In this document: positions 22,174 to 28,734 of the stretch, one piece after another | Layout: the number at the start of each line of letters is the position of its first letter | Position numbering within the stretch: position 1 is the stretch's first letter | Source of the DNA: CAZOBJ01 sp964577825 | Lineage (GTDB): Bacteria; Planctomycetota; SZUA-567; JAFGNG01 | Reading direction: 5' to 3' | Assembly (NCBI GenBank): GCA_964577825.1 | Contig: CAZOBJ010000033.1 | Location: 1 to 28,734 of the forward strand | DNA: 28,734 nucleotides | The notes under the pieces: model-generated | What the model saw: the letters and a program-made list of their open reading frames with translations, nothing else | The model's database searches: none | What the model was told of the DNA's origin: nothing | Position numbers and translations under genes: made by a program

Positions 22174-23076
22174 TCAGTCGCGCACCCACCGGCGCCAGTA
22201 GGCCACGGACGCGGCCAGGTGGTCGAGGTGCGCGTTCTCCTGCGGGTGAAAGGCCGGGGTGCGGATCTCGAACGCGAGCAGGACCTCCCCCTCGCCCGAG
22301 TCTTCGACCGCCGCCACCACCTCGTCGGCGCGGACCGTGCCGCGCGCGTTGTGTTCGTCGGTGAAGGGCCAGTGCCGGCTCGCGTGCCGGTCGGTCTGCT
22401 GGCAGTCGATCACGTCGCACCGCGCGCCGTACCGGCGGATCCAGGCCAGGGGATCGGCCTCCTGGGGCGCGCCCCCCAGGTACCGGTGGCCCAGGTCCAG
22501 GCACACGCGCAGGGGCGCGGGCCAGTGCGCGCCGGCCGCGAGCACCCGGTCGTTCTCCGCGAAGGTGGCGCACGACTCGCGCGGGGTGCTGGTGGCCTCG
22601 TACACGAGCGCGCCCAGGCCCTGGTCGGCTGCGTAGGCGGACAGGCGCGCGTACGCGTCCAGGGCCTGGGCGAGCACGGCCTCGCGGCGCTGCGGGTCCT
22701 CGTGGTCGCGCACGCTCAGAATCGCGAAGCACGTGCCGAAGCTCGCGCCGCCCAGGTACGCGGTCTGGCGGATCGCGCGGCGGTAGAAGTCCTCGGCCCT
22801 GTGGCGCACCGCACGGTCCGGATGGCCCAGGTAGTGGCGGTGGCCGTGGTGCCCGCCGAAGCTTGCGCGGATGGCGATCCCGCGGCGGGCGCACGCGTCC
22901 AGGGTCTGGTCGCACAGGCGCCGCTGCAGGCCCCAGGGCCACAGGGGGTCGATGAGGTCGATGCTGAACATGACGTGACGCACGCCCAGGTCCGCGCAGA
23001 TGCGGGTCCATTCCCCGGGCTCGTCATACCGGTTCGTGAAGCAGTTGGCATTGAACCCGAGCACGATCTTGGCCAT
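22174..23076 (-). CDS. Xylose isomerase-like TIM-barrel sugar (phosphate) isomerase/epimerase
   Basis: 300 residues; the ATG at 23076 has GAGGAG about 10 bases upstream. It is an AP endonuclease family 2/xylose-isomerase-like barrel: VLGFNANCFTNRYDEPGEW and VMFSIDLIDP at the start, then likely metal ligands Glu160 (VYEATSTPRE), Asp194 and His197 (CLDLGHRYL), His231 (DRHASRHWPF) and Glu270 (AFEIRTPAF). Such proteins isomerise or epimerise ketoses and their phosphates using Mn2+ or a similar ion. The early part recalls EryC-type erythrulose-phosphate epimerases, but this is from memory and uncertain. It sits between the second dehydrogenase and the hexuloisomerase, so it should act on an oxidised sugar intermediate. 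Confidence 0.75.
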   Translation of the reverse strand: MAKIVLGFNANCFTNRYDEPGEWTRICADLGVRHVMFSIDLIDPLWPWGLQRRLCDQTLDACARRGIAIRASFGGHHGHRHYLGHPDRAVRHRAEDFYRRAIRQTAYLGGASFGTCFAILSVRDHEDPQRREAVLAQALDAYARLSAYAADQGLGALVYEATSTPRESCATFAENDRVLAAGAHWPAPLRVCLDLGHRYLGGAPQEADPLAWIRRYGARCDVIDCQQTDRHASRHWPFTDEHNARGTVRADEVVAAVEDSGEGEVLLAFEIRTPAFHPQENAHLDHLAASVAYWRRWVRD

Positions 23077-23145
23077 GCGGGGGCCACTCCTCGAATCACA
23101 GTCCTGCGGGTGCGGCGGCTGAACGTGCGCGCGACGCGCCTGCGA

Positions 23146-24207
23146 TCACTCGGTCCCGTCCTGGACGCAGCGGACCACGACCTTGAGCCCCTCGCGCCGT
23201 TCGGCGATGTCGAAGCCCTGGTGGATACGGTCGAGGTCGACCCGGTCGGTGATAAGCTGATCGGGATCGATGTCGCGCCGCGCGAGCAGCCGCAGGGCCT
23301 CGCGGTTGCCCTCCGGCAGGCTGGACGAGGCGCCGGCCAGGAAGAACTCGTTGTAGTGGAGCCGGTTCGCGTCCAGGGCGATCACATGGTCGTCGCGCGG
23401 CAGCCCGCCGAACAGGTTCACCCGTCCCCGCGGGGCCACGAGCCGGGTGGCGGTCTCCTGGGCCTCGCGCGAGGGCGCGCACACGAACACCACGTCCGCG
23501 CCCCGGCCGTCGGTCTCTTCGCGGACCACGGCGTCGAGGTCCTCCTCGGACCGGGCCACGATGCGGTCGATGGCGAACCGCGCGGCCGCAACCTCCAGCC
23601 GGGGCCGGGACCGCTGGCTCACGATCACGCGGCGCGCGCCGCGCAGGCGCGCAAGCCGGCTGTGGATCGCCCCGGCGGGTCCGCTGCCGAGCACCAGCAC
23701 CACGTCGCCCTCGTGCACCGGGCTGTTCTCCTGGGCGTTGAGGCAGCAGGCCAGGATCTCGGACAGGCTCGCCTGCTCGAACGAGAGCCCCCCCGGGATC
23801 GGGTTGACGAATCCGAGCCGGAAGATGTTCTCCGGCACGGCCAGGAACTCGGCGAACCCACCGTCCACCCTGTACCCGAGCGACGGATAGGGGTCCAGGC
23901 ATACGTTCGGGTGCCCGGCGCGGCACATCCGGCATCGACCGCATCCGTGGCCCGGGGCCACGCACACGCGGTCGCCCTCGCGCACGCCCTGGGCGCCCCG
24001 GCCGACCGCGTCCACCACGCCCGCGATCTCGTGGCCGACCACGACCGGGTACTTGGCCCGGTGGTCGCCCTTGCGGAAGATGCGCAGGTCCGTGCCGCAG
24101 ATCGCGCACGCCTGCACCCGCACGCGCACCGAGCCCGGGGGCGCCTCCGGCACGGGGCGCTCCTCCAGGCGCAGGTCCCCGGGTCCGTACACCACCGCTG
24201 CAAGCAT
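23146..24207 (-). CDS. Zinc-dependent medium-chain sugar/alcohol dehydrogenase
   Basis: 353 residues from the ATG at 24207, preceded by GGAGAAGG. The reading frame is open for another ~500 bases upstream, but that part overlaps the GatD-like gene in another frame and is not coding. Family features: catalytic zinc ligands Cys37 (CAICGTDLRIF), His59 and Glu60 (VVGHEIAG); structural zinc Cys89, Cys92, Cys95 and Cys103 (HGCGRCRMCRAGHPNVC); YRVDGGFAEFLAVPE; and a Rossmann loop GSGPAG (174-179). It should oxidise a secondary alcohol of a polyol or sugar, probably with NAD+. The group resembles L-iditol/threonine dehydrogenase-like enzymes. It follows the GatD-like gene after 23 bases. Two dehydrogenases in one operon may act on different carbons or in sequence (inference). 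Confidence 0.85.
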   Translation of the reverse strand: MLAAVVYGPGDLRLEERPVPEAPPGSVRVRVQACAICGTDLRIFRKGDHRAKYPVVVGHEIAGVVDAVGRGAQGVREGDRVCVAPGHGCGRCRMCRAGHPNVCLDPYPSLGYRVDGGFAEFLAVPENIFRLGFVNPIPGGLSFEQASLSEILACCLNAQENSPVHEGDVVLVLGSGPAGAIHSRLARLRGARRVIVSQRSRPRLEVAAARFAIDRIVARSEEDLDAVVREETDGRGADVVFVCAPSREAQETATRLVAPRGRVNLFGGLPRDDHVIALDANRLHYNEFFLAGASSSLPEGNREALRLLARRDIDPDQLITDRVDLDRIHQGFDIAERREGLKVVVRCVQDGTE

Positions 24208-24230
24208 CCGCCTTCTCCGTACGCCGGGCC

Positions 24231-25238
24231 CTAGAGCCGGATAAGCACCTTGCCGTAGGCCAGCGTCCCGTCGATCATCCGGTCGATCATCTCCTCCGCC
24301 TCGTCCAGGGGCACCTCGTGGGTGATGAGCGCCTCGAGCGCAATGGGCGCGCGGGCCAGGAAGCCGCGCAGGGTCTCCGTGTCCTCGCGCAGGTCGTATC
24401 CCCAGCACCCGCGCACCGTGAGCTCCTTGCGCAGGAGCCGCTCCCAGGTCTCGTGCGCCAGCACCGTGTCCCCGGGATCGCGGCCGATGACCGTGATGGC
24501 GGCGCAGTCGCACACCAGGTCCACGGCCCGGGCCAAGGCCGCGGCCGCGCCCGCGGCCTCGATGGCGTGGGCAAAGGGCCCGGCCTCTTGCAAGACCTCG
24601 TCGTCGGGAGCGAAGACCGTCTCGAACCCCACGGCCCGGGCGAGCGCACGGCGGTCCTCGCGCGGGTCGATCACCGTCGTCTGCGCGCCGAAGACGTGCA
24701 GCCACGCGGCCGCAAAGAGGCCGATGGGCCCGGCGCCGAACACCGCGGCCCGCTCGCCCGCGCGCACCCGGGCGCGGCGCACGGTGTGCAGGCCCACGGC
24801 CAGGGGCTCGACGAGCGCCCCGAGGCGCAGGTCCAGGTCCTCGGGCAGGGACAGCAAGTTCGCCTCGGGCACCAGGGCAAGCTCGGCGAATCCGCCGTCA
24901 TTGCGCGACCCGAGGAACTGGTAGGCCCGGCAGTGGAACGGGCCCCACCTGCGGCACCCCTCGCACGCGCCGCACGGGATGATGGGCAGCACGGCCACGC
25001 GGTCGCCCTGCTGGGAGCGGGCGCTGTCCGGGGCCGGGGTTTCCACCTCCCCAGAGAACTCGTGGCCCAGGATCATGGGGTGGCGGTAGCTTCCCGTGCG
25101 CGCGAACCGCGGCAGGTCCGAGCCGCACACCCCGGCATAGCGCACCCGCACGCGCGCCCAGCCGGGTTGCGGTTCGGGGTCGGGCCAGTCGTCCTCGACC
25201 CGGTAGTCGCCGGGTCCGTGCAGCACCAGGGCACGCAT
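24231..25238 (-). CDS. Galactitol-1-phosphate 5-dehydrogenase-like zinc dehydrogenase (GatD-like)
   Basis: 335 residues from the ATG at 25238; a longer in-frame start at 25304 would place the coding region across the promoter. Catalytic zinc ligands are Cys38 (GVCGSDLPRF), His59 and Glu60 (LGHEFSG). Structural zinc ligands are Cys89, 92, 95 and 103 (IIPCGACEGCRRWGPFHC). LGSRNDGGFAEL, EPLAVGLHTV, a GAGPIG Rossmann loop (168-173) and RKELTVRGCW match what I recall of GatD, which oxidises galactitol 1-phosphate to tagatose 6-phosphate with NAD+. No phosphotransferase or tagatose pathway gene is present, so the true substrate may be another polyol, free or phosphorylated. It is first in the reverse operon, with a promoter at 25276-25304. 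Confidence 0.85.
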   Translation of the reverse strand: MRALVLHGPGDYRVEDDWPDPEPQPGWARVRVRYAGVCGSDLPRFARTGSYRHPMILGHEFSGEVETPAPDSARSQQGDRVAVLPIIPCGACEGCRRWGPFHCRAYQFLGSRNDGGFAELALVPEANLLSLPEDLDLRLGALVEPLAVGLHTVRRARVRAGERAAVFGAGPIGLFAAAWLHVFGAQTTVIDPREDRRALARAVGFETVFAPDDEVLQEAGPFAHAIEAAGAAAALARAVDLVCDCAAITVIGRDPGDTVLAHETWERLLRKELTVRGCWGYDLREDTETLRGFLARAPIALEALITHEVPLDEAEEMIDRMIDGTLAYGKVLIRL

Positions 25239-25275
25239 ACGCGCGCTTTCCTCGTCGAAGGTATCAGGAACGGGC

Positions 25276-25304
25276 AGTCTAGGCCGCCTGCGCGCGGCGG
25301 TCAA
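25276..25304 (-). promoter_or_regulatory. Putative promoter of the four-gene catabolic operon
   Basis: On the reverse strand TTGACC (25299-25304) and TAGACT (25276-25281) are separated by 17 bases. The start would be near 25270, about 30 bases before the ATG of the GatD-like gene. It lies back to back with the regulator promoter at 25372-25399, giving a compact divergent control region. Confidence 0.65.
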
Positions 25305-25346
25305 GCATTCTCTTTGATCGAGACTGTTCGTTTATGCGCGGCCGTG

Positions 25347-25399
25347 AACCCGGATTTTGCGCGAAACCCGGTTGCAGGCGCCCGCCCGCCAAGTACAAT
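25347..25399 (+). promoter_or_regulatory. Putative promoter and direct-repeat operator of the DeoR-type regulator
   Basis: TTGCAG (25372-25377) and TACAAT (25394-25399) are separated by 16 bases and predict a start near 25406, shortly before the ATG at 25422. Immediately upstream, AACCCGG occurs twice (25347-25353 and 25365-25371), 18 bases apart, touching the -35 element. DeoR-family repressors often bind repeated short sites and control their own gene, so this is a candidate operator; that part is inference. Confidence 0.5.
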
Positions 25400-25421
25400 G
25401 ACCGCCCTTCAGGGGGCCGAT

Positions 25422-26219
25422 ATGCTCATCGAGGCGCGCCAGCAAGCCATCTACGAGGTTCTGCGCCGGCGTGGGAGCGCGCGCACCACCGAGCTGAGCG
25501 ACGAGCTGGGCATCAGCCAGATGACCATCCGCCGGGACCTCAACGCCCTGGCGCGCCGGGGCCTCGTGCGCCGCCTGCACGGCGGGGCCGCGCTCACGGG
25601 TCCGCCCAACGCGCTGACAAGCACAGGGGCGGGCGCGGTGGCCGAGCTCCCGCGCAAGATGGCCATCGCCCGCGAGGCATTCGCGTTCCTGGTCCCGGAC
25701 CAGGTCCTGTACCTGGACGGGAGCACCACGTGCCGGGAGCTCGCCAAGCTCTTGCCCAACGACCTGGGCCTGCGGGTGGTGACCGACAGCCTGGACACCG
25801 TGCTCGAGCTGCACGCGCGCGCCGGGGTGGAGGTCACCCTGCTCGGGGGGGTTCTCCAGCGCAAGGACCGGGTCGGCAACACGTTCGCCGGGTCCCTGGC
25901 CCTGGAGAACGCGGCCAAGATCGGTGTGGACCTGTGCTTCTCCTCGGCGTGCGCGTTCGCCGAAGACCACATCGGCAACCCGGACATGGCGGGGGTGGAG
26001 GTGCGCAGGTCGATGCTGCGCAACGCCCGGCGCCGATTCCTGCTCGCCGACAGCACCAAGTACGGCAAGCGCGGATACATCGAGCTGTGCACCTGGCGCG
26101 AGGTCGACGTGCTCGTGACCGACGAGGGGCTCACCGCCCAGCGCCTCGAGGGCGTGGCCGCGCAGGATGTGGAGATTCTGATCGCGGCCCTCGGCGTCAG
26201 CGCGCCGCAGACCCCGTGA
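25422..26219 (+). CDS. DeoR/GlpR-family transcriptional repressor
   Basis: 265 residues from the ATG at 25422, with AGGGGG about 5 bases upstream; an in-frame ATG at 25398 overlaps the -10 element and is unlikely. The N-terminal winged helix (residues ~6-56) has the DeoR signature: RQQAIYEVLRRRGSARTTEL, ELGISQMTIRRDLNAL and GLVRRLHGGA. Residues ~80-255 form the sugar-phosphate sensor domain, related to ribose-phosphate isomerase, with YLDGSTTCRELAKLL, VVTDSLDTVLEL, TLLGGVLQRKDRVG and LLADSTKYGKRGY. Such repressors release DNA when a phosphorylated sugar intermediate binds. Its place between the divergent dehydrogenase operon and the glycoside hydrolase suggests that it controls both. The hydrolase gene follows after 13 bases. 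Confidence 0.93.
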   Translation: MLIEARQQAIYEVLRRRGSARTTELSDELGISQMTIRRDLNALARRGLVRRLHGGAALTGPPNALTSTGAGAVAELPRKMAIAREAFAFLVPDQVLYLDGSTTCRELAKLLPNDLGLRVVTDSLDTVLELHARAGVEVTLLGGVLQRKDRVGNTFAGSLALENAAKIGVDLCFSSACAFAEDHIGNPDMAGVEVRRSMLRNARRRFLLADSTKYGKRGYIELCTWREVDVLVTDEGLTAQRLEGVAAQDVEILIAALGVSAPQTP

Positions 26220-26232
26220 CGAGGACACCCCG

Positions 26233-28734
26233 ATGAGCAAGACGCTCTACGGCAAGCGCTGGCCCGAGGACTTCCGTAGGCGCTTCTTCGTGGGCATGCA
26301 CACCGTGGACACCGACCAGAACGCCACGGTGCCGGACCTGTTGCGCGACATGGACGGCCGCCAGATCGTGCGCCGCATCGCGGACGCGGGCGGGGACGCT
26401 GTCTACTTCTACTTCTCCTGCCACAACGGCAACGCCTTCTACCCGACCGAGGTCGCGCACGGGCACATGCACTCCGGACTCGAGGGCCGCGACGTGTTCG
26501 GCGAGGCCGCGGACGAGGCGCAGAAGCTCCAGGTCGCGCTCATCGGGGTGTACGAGTTCGCCAACCTGCGGCAGACGAACTTCGGCCCGCGCGAGTGGCG
26601 CCACTACTACCCCAAGCCAGGCCCGCGCAACGCGGGCAAGCCATGCTGGAACACCGGGTACGCGGATCTGGTGGAGGGGCAGATCGACGAGGTGGCCCGC
26701 CGCTACCCCCTGGCCGGGATGTACGTGGACATGCTCGACCATCCGGACCTTGTGTGCTGCGAAGGGTGCGCCAAGCGGTTCCGGCAGGACGTGGGCGTGG
26801 CCCCGCCGCGCGTGCGCGACGCGCACCATCCCCTGTACCAGGTCTTCCGGCTGTGGACGTTCCGCGATCAGGCTCGATATCTACGCCGCCTGCGCGAGAT
26901 CCTCCAGCGCCACCAACCCGGCGCCACGATGGTGAACAACTATCACGGGTTCACCTGCGGGGACCTGTACGAGGACGCCGAGGCCACCGACTACCTGTCC
27001 ACCGATCCGGCCGTGGGGTTCGGGTCCAAGCTGGGCACGGTCACCCACAGCGCGCGCATGGCCCTGTTCGGCGCCCTGAGCCGGGGCAAGATTCCCTACG
27101 AGATCCTGCACGACCCCATCTGCGTGGGGCACATCAACGTGGTGCCGCCCGAACCCTACAACGGCATCACCGCGCTGCCCGCCCTGCGCGGAGGCGCGCA
27201 GGGGTATCCGGGCTCCATGATCGACCGGAGGGGCAAGCTCAACCCCGCGGCCCTGGGCCTGGCCCGGGAGCACTACGCGTTCGCCCGGGCCCGCGACCCC
27301 TGGCGCGCGGAGGGCGAGCCCGTGCGGTTCGCGGGCCTGTACGTGAGCCAGGAGTCGGAGTTCTTCTACGCAGGCGCCGTGGGCGGGCGCACCGCGTCGC
27401 GGCCGTTCTCGCGGTACCTGGACGAGTACCACGGCGCGTTCCTCATGCTCCAGCGCGAGCACCTGCCCATGGAGATCCTCACGCGCCGGGACCTCGATCG
27501 CCTGCAAGAGTACCCGGTCGTGGTCCTGCCCAACGCCGTGTGCATGAGCGACGCGGAGGCCGAGGCGTTGCGCGCGTACGTGCGCGAGGGCGGGACGCTC
27601 GTGTCCAGCTACCGCACGGGGCTCGCCAACGAGTGGAACGAGCCGCGCGAAGACTTCGCGCTCGCGGACGTGTTCGGCGTCTCGTACACGGGCCGGCGGG
27701 CCGACCCGTACCGGACCTTCGACTTCGTGCTGCCCGAGGGGCAGTTCTCCACCGAGCCGTGGGAGAGCCGGTTCGTGGCCATGCGCCAGAGCGTCCTGGA
27801 GTGCACGCTGCGCCAGGGCGCCACGAGCCTCGTGGACATCCACGACCGGTACCGCCCCGACTCGGACATCCGCTACTCGGGCATGCACAACTACTACGTC
27901 AAGGACGAGCCTCTGTGCCCGGGCCTGGTGGAACACCGGTTCGGCCGGGGCCGGTCGATCTACTGCGCGGGCAAGGTGTTCAGCGCGTACCTCTTCACCG
28001 GGGTGTGGACCCTGCGCAAGCTTATGCTCGTGTGGCCCCTGGAACGGGAGCGCGCCGAGGCCTGCCCCGTGCGCCTGGAGGCCGGCCCCGCGTCCGTGGA
28101 GCTGGGCGCCTGGGCACAGCCCGAGCGCAACCGGGTGCTCGTGCACCTGGTCAACTACCAGTCCGCGCCCGGGCGCATGAACCTGGTGCCCGAGCTTCCG
28201 CTCGTGGACCGGGTCGAGCCCGTGCACGACCTGTTGCTGCGCACCACCTTCGGCGTCAAGGACATCCAGGAGGCCAAGCTCCAGCCCGCGGGCGAGGCCC
28301 TGGCCGTGGAGGAGCGCGGCGGCCGGGCCGTGGTGCGCATCCCCCGCGTGCACGTGCACGAGATCGTGGAGCTCGTCCTGCGGCCGGGCGCATGCCCACA
28401 GTATCCGGACAGCAACCGGGTCTTCGACTTCCCGCGGCCGGACCTGCGCGCGCGGGCGCAGGCGTGGCTGGCCACGAACCCGCCGGACTACGACGCCGCC
28501 GACGACGGCGCGCTCGACTTCCGCGCGTGGCGTCCGCCCGAGGACTACATCACCGAGTGGCGCATGGCCGGACCCTTCCCCTGCGACCCGGGGCAGGGCA
28601 TCCGCCGGGCCTATGGCCCGGAGCGGGACGCCTCGGCCGAGGCCGCGTACGAGACCCCGGCCGGCCCGGTGCGCTGGCAGCCCTTCAGCGGCACGGACCG
28701 CCACGCCCAGGGCTGGGTGGAGATGGTCCCGCAC
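26233..28734 (+). CDS. GHL6-type glycoside hydrolase with beta-galactosidase trimerisation domain, 3' end missing
   Basis: 834 residues are visible and the frame is still open at the window edge. The ATG at 26233 has GAGGA about 7 bases upstream, 13 bases after the regulator. No signal peptide is seen, so it is probably cytoplasmic. Residues ~30-200 match the GHL6 (hypothetical glycosyl hydrolase 6) barrel region: GRQIVRRIADAGGDAVYFYF, HNGNAFYPTEV, LEGRDVFGEAADEAQKLQV and MYVDMLDHPDLVCCEGCAKRF, with Asp166 a possible active-site acid. Residues ~365-580 resemble the GH42 trimerisation domain: VRFAGLYVSQESEFFY, YPVVVLPNAVCMSDAEAEAL and REGGTLVSSYRTG. After ~770 an EDYITEWRMAGPFPCDP segment looks like a beta-sandwich accessory domain. 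It should cleave a glycoside whose sugar feeds the divergent operon; the linkage is unknown. Confidence 0.85.
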   Translation, partial: MSKTLYGKRWPEDFRRRFFVGMHTVDTDQNATVPDLLRDMDGRQIVRRIADAGGDAVYFYFSCHNGNAFYPTEVAHGHMHSGLEGRDVFGEAADEAQKLQVALIGVYEFANLRQTNFGPREWRHYYPKPGPRNAGKPCWNTGYADLVEGQIDEVARRYPLAGMYVDMLDHPDLVCCEGCAKRFRQDVGVAPPRVRDAHHPLYQVFRLWTFRDQARYLRRLREILQRHQPGATMVNNYHGFTCGDLYEDAEATDYLSTDPAVGFGSKLGTVTHSARMALFGALSRGKIPYEILHDPICVGHINVVPPEPYNGITALPALRGGAQGYPGSMIDRRGKLNPAALGLAREHYAFARARDPWRAEGEPVRFAGLYVSQESEFFYAGAVGGRTASRPFSRYLDEYHGAFLMLQREHLPMEILTRRDLDRLQEYPVVVLPNAVCMSDAEAEALRAYVREGGTLVSSYRTGLANEWNEPREDFALADVFGVSYTGRRADPYRTFDFVLPEGQFSTEPWESRFVAMRQSVLECTLRQGATSLVDIHDRYRPDSDIRYSGMHNYYVKDEPLCPGLVEHRFGRGRSIYCAGKVFSAYLFTGVWTLRKLMLVWPLERERAEACPVRLEAGPASVELGAWAQPERNRVLVHLVNYQSAPGRMNLVPELPLVDRVEPVHDLLLRTTFGVKDIQEAKLQPAGEALAVEERGGRAVVRIPRVHVHEIVELVLRPGACPQYPDSNRVFDFPRPDLRARAQAWLATNPPDYDAADDGALDFRAWRPPEDYITEWRMAGPFPCDPGQGIRRAYGPERDASAEAAYETPAGPVRWQPFSGTDRHAQGWVEMVPH

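Noticed and set aside
24208..24705. N-terminal extension of the second zinc dehydrogenase
   Set aside because: It overlaps the GatD-like gene in another frame and has no family similarity. The ATG at 24207 with GGAGAAGG upstream begins exactly at the conserved N-terminus.
26881..28734. Long reverse-strand open frame of 617 codons to the window end
   Set aside because: The forward strand encodes a continuous GHL6/GH42-like protein from 26233 with a ribosome binding site. The reverse frame has no recognisable domain.

Overview
The window reads as a high-GC, Gram-negative-type bacterial chromosome. Nearly every codon after position 500 ends in G or C. Genes have clear AGGAG-type ribosome binding sites, and several sigma70-like promoters can be read by eye. 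The gene content (ABC-dependent polysaccharide export, a giant AsmA-like envelope protein, a GHL6/GH42-trimerisation-type glycoside hydrolase, an EPS-type winged-helix regulator) would fit a PVC-like or related environmental lineage, but the taxonomic guess is weak. The first ~325 bases are visibly more AT-rich: 26 of 57 codons of the broken gene there end in G or C. They meet the rest inside a tRNA-Arg gene whose two acceptor strands do not pair, so the left edge is probably an assembly chimera or a recombination scar.

Layout. (1) 1-400: the 3' end of a thioredoxin/peroxiredoxin-like gene, a bidirectional terminator and a reverse-strand tRNA-Arg(ACG). (2) 512-7170, reverse strand: a secreted HEAT-repeat protein directly behind a 1362-residue AsmA-like membrane-anchored protein, preceded by a single-pass membrane coiled-coil protein; these look like envelope housekeeping genes. 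(3) 7389-19240, forward strand: a surface-polysaccharide cluster. It starts with two putative promoters and a winged-helix EPS-type regulator, followed by the Wzm/Wzt exporter, a glycosyltransferase-methyltransferase fusion, a HAD-family protein, an LIC_10190-type polytopic protein, a GT4-type transferase, a REP-like repeat pair, an extended SDR epimerase/dehydratase and two more glycosyltransferases. Many junctions overlap as ATGA, GTGA or TGATG, indicating translational coupling. (4) 19293-21572: a full-length elongation factor G gene with its own extended -10 promoter and a leader of about 150 nt. (5) 21578-28734: a carbohydrate-use locus with a divergent control region. To the left, in transcription order, run a GatD-like zinc dehydrogenase, a second zinc dehydrogenase, a xylose-isomerase-like TIM-barrel protein and a 6-phospho-3-hexuloisomerase (SIS) homologue. 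To the right run a DeoR/GlpR repressor and a large GHL6-type glycoside hydrolase that continues past the window end.

How it works together. Region 3 encodes assembly and ABC export of a cell-surface glycan; the methyltransferase module fused to a glycosyltransferase next to Wzt is a candidate chain-capping enzyme. Region 5 looks like a regulated pathway for a sugar, sugar alcohol or glycoside: the hydrolase would release a sugar, the dehydrogenases and isomerases would convert it, and the DeoR-type repressor would control both arms. The substrate cannot be named from sequence, and the orphan hexuloisomerase (no synthase partner here) makes this the most likely place for an undescribed pathway.
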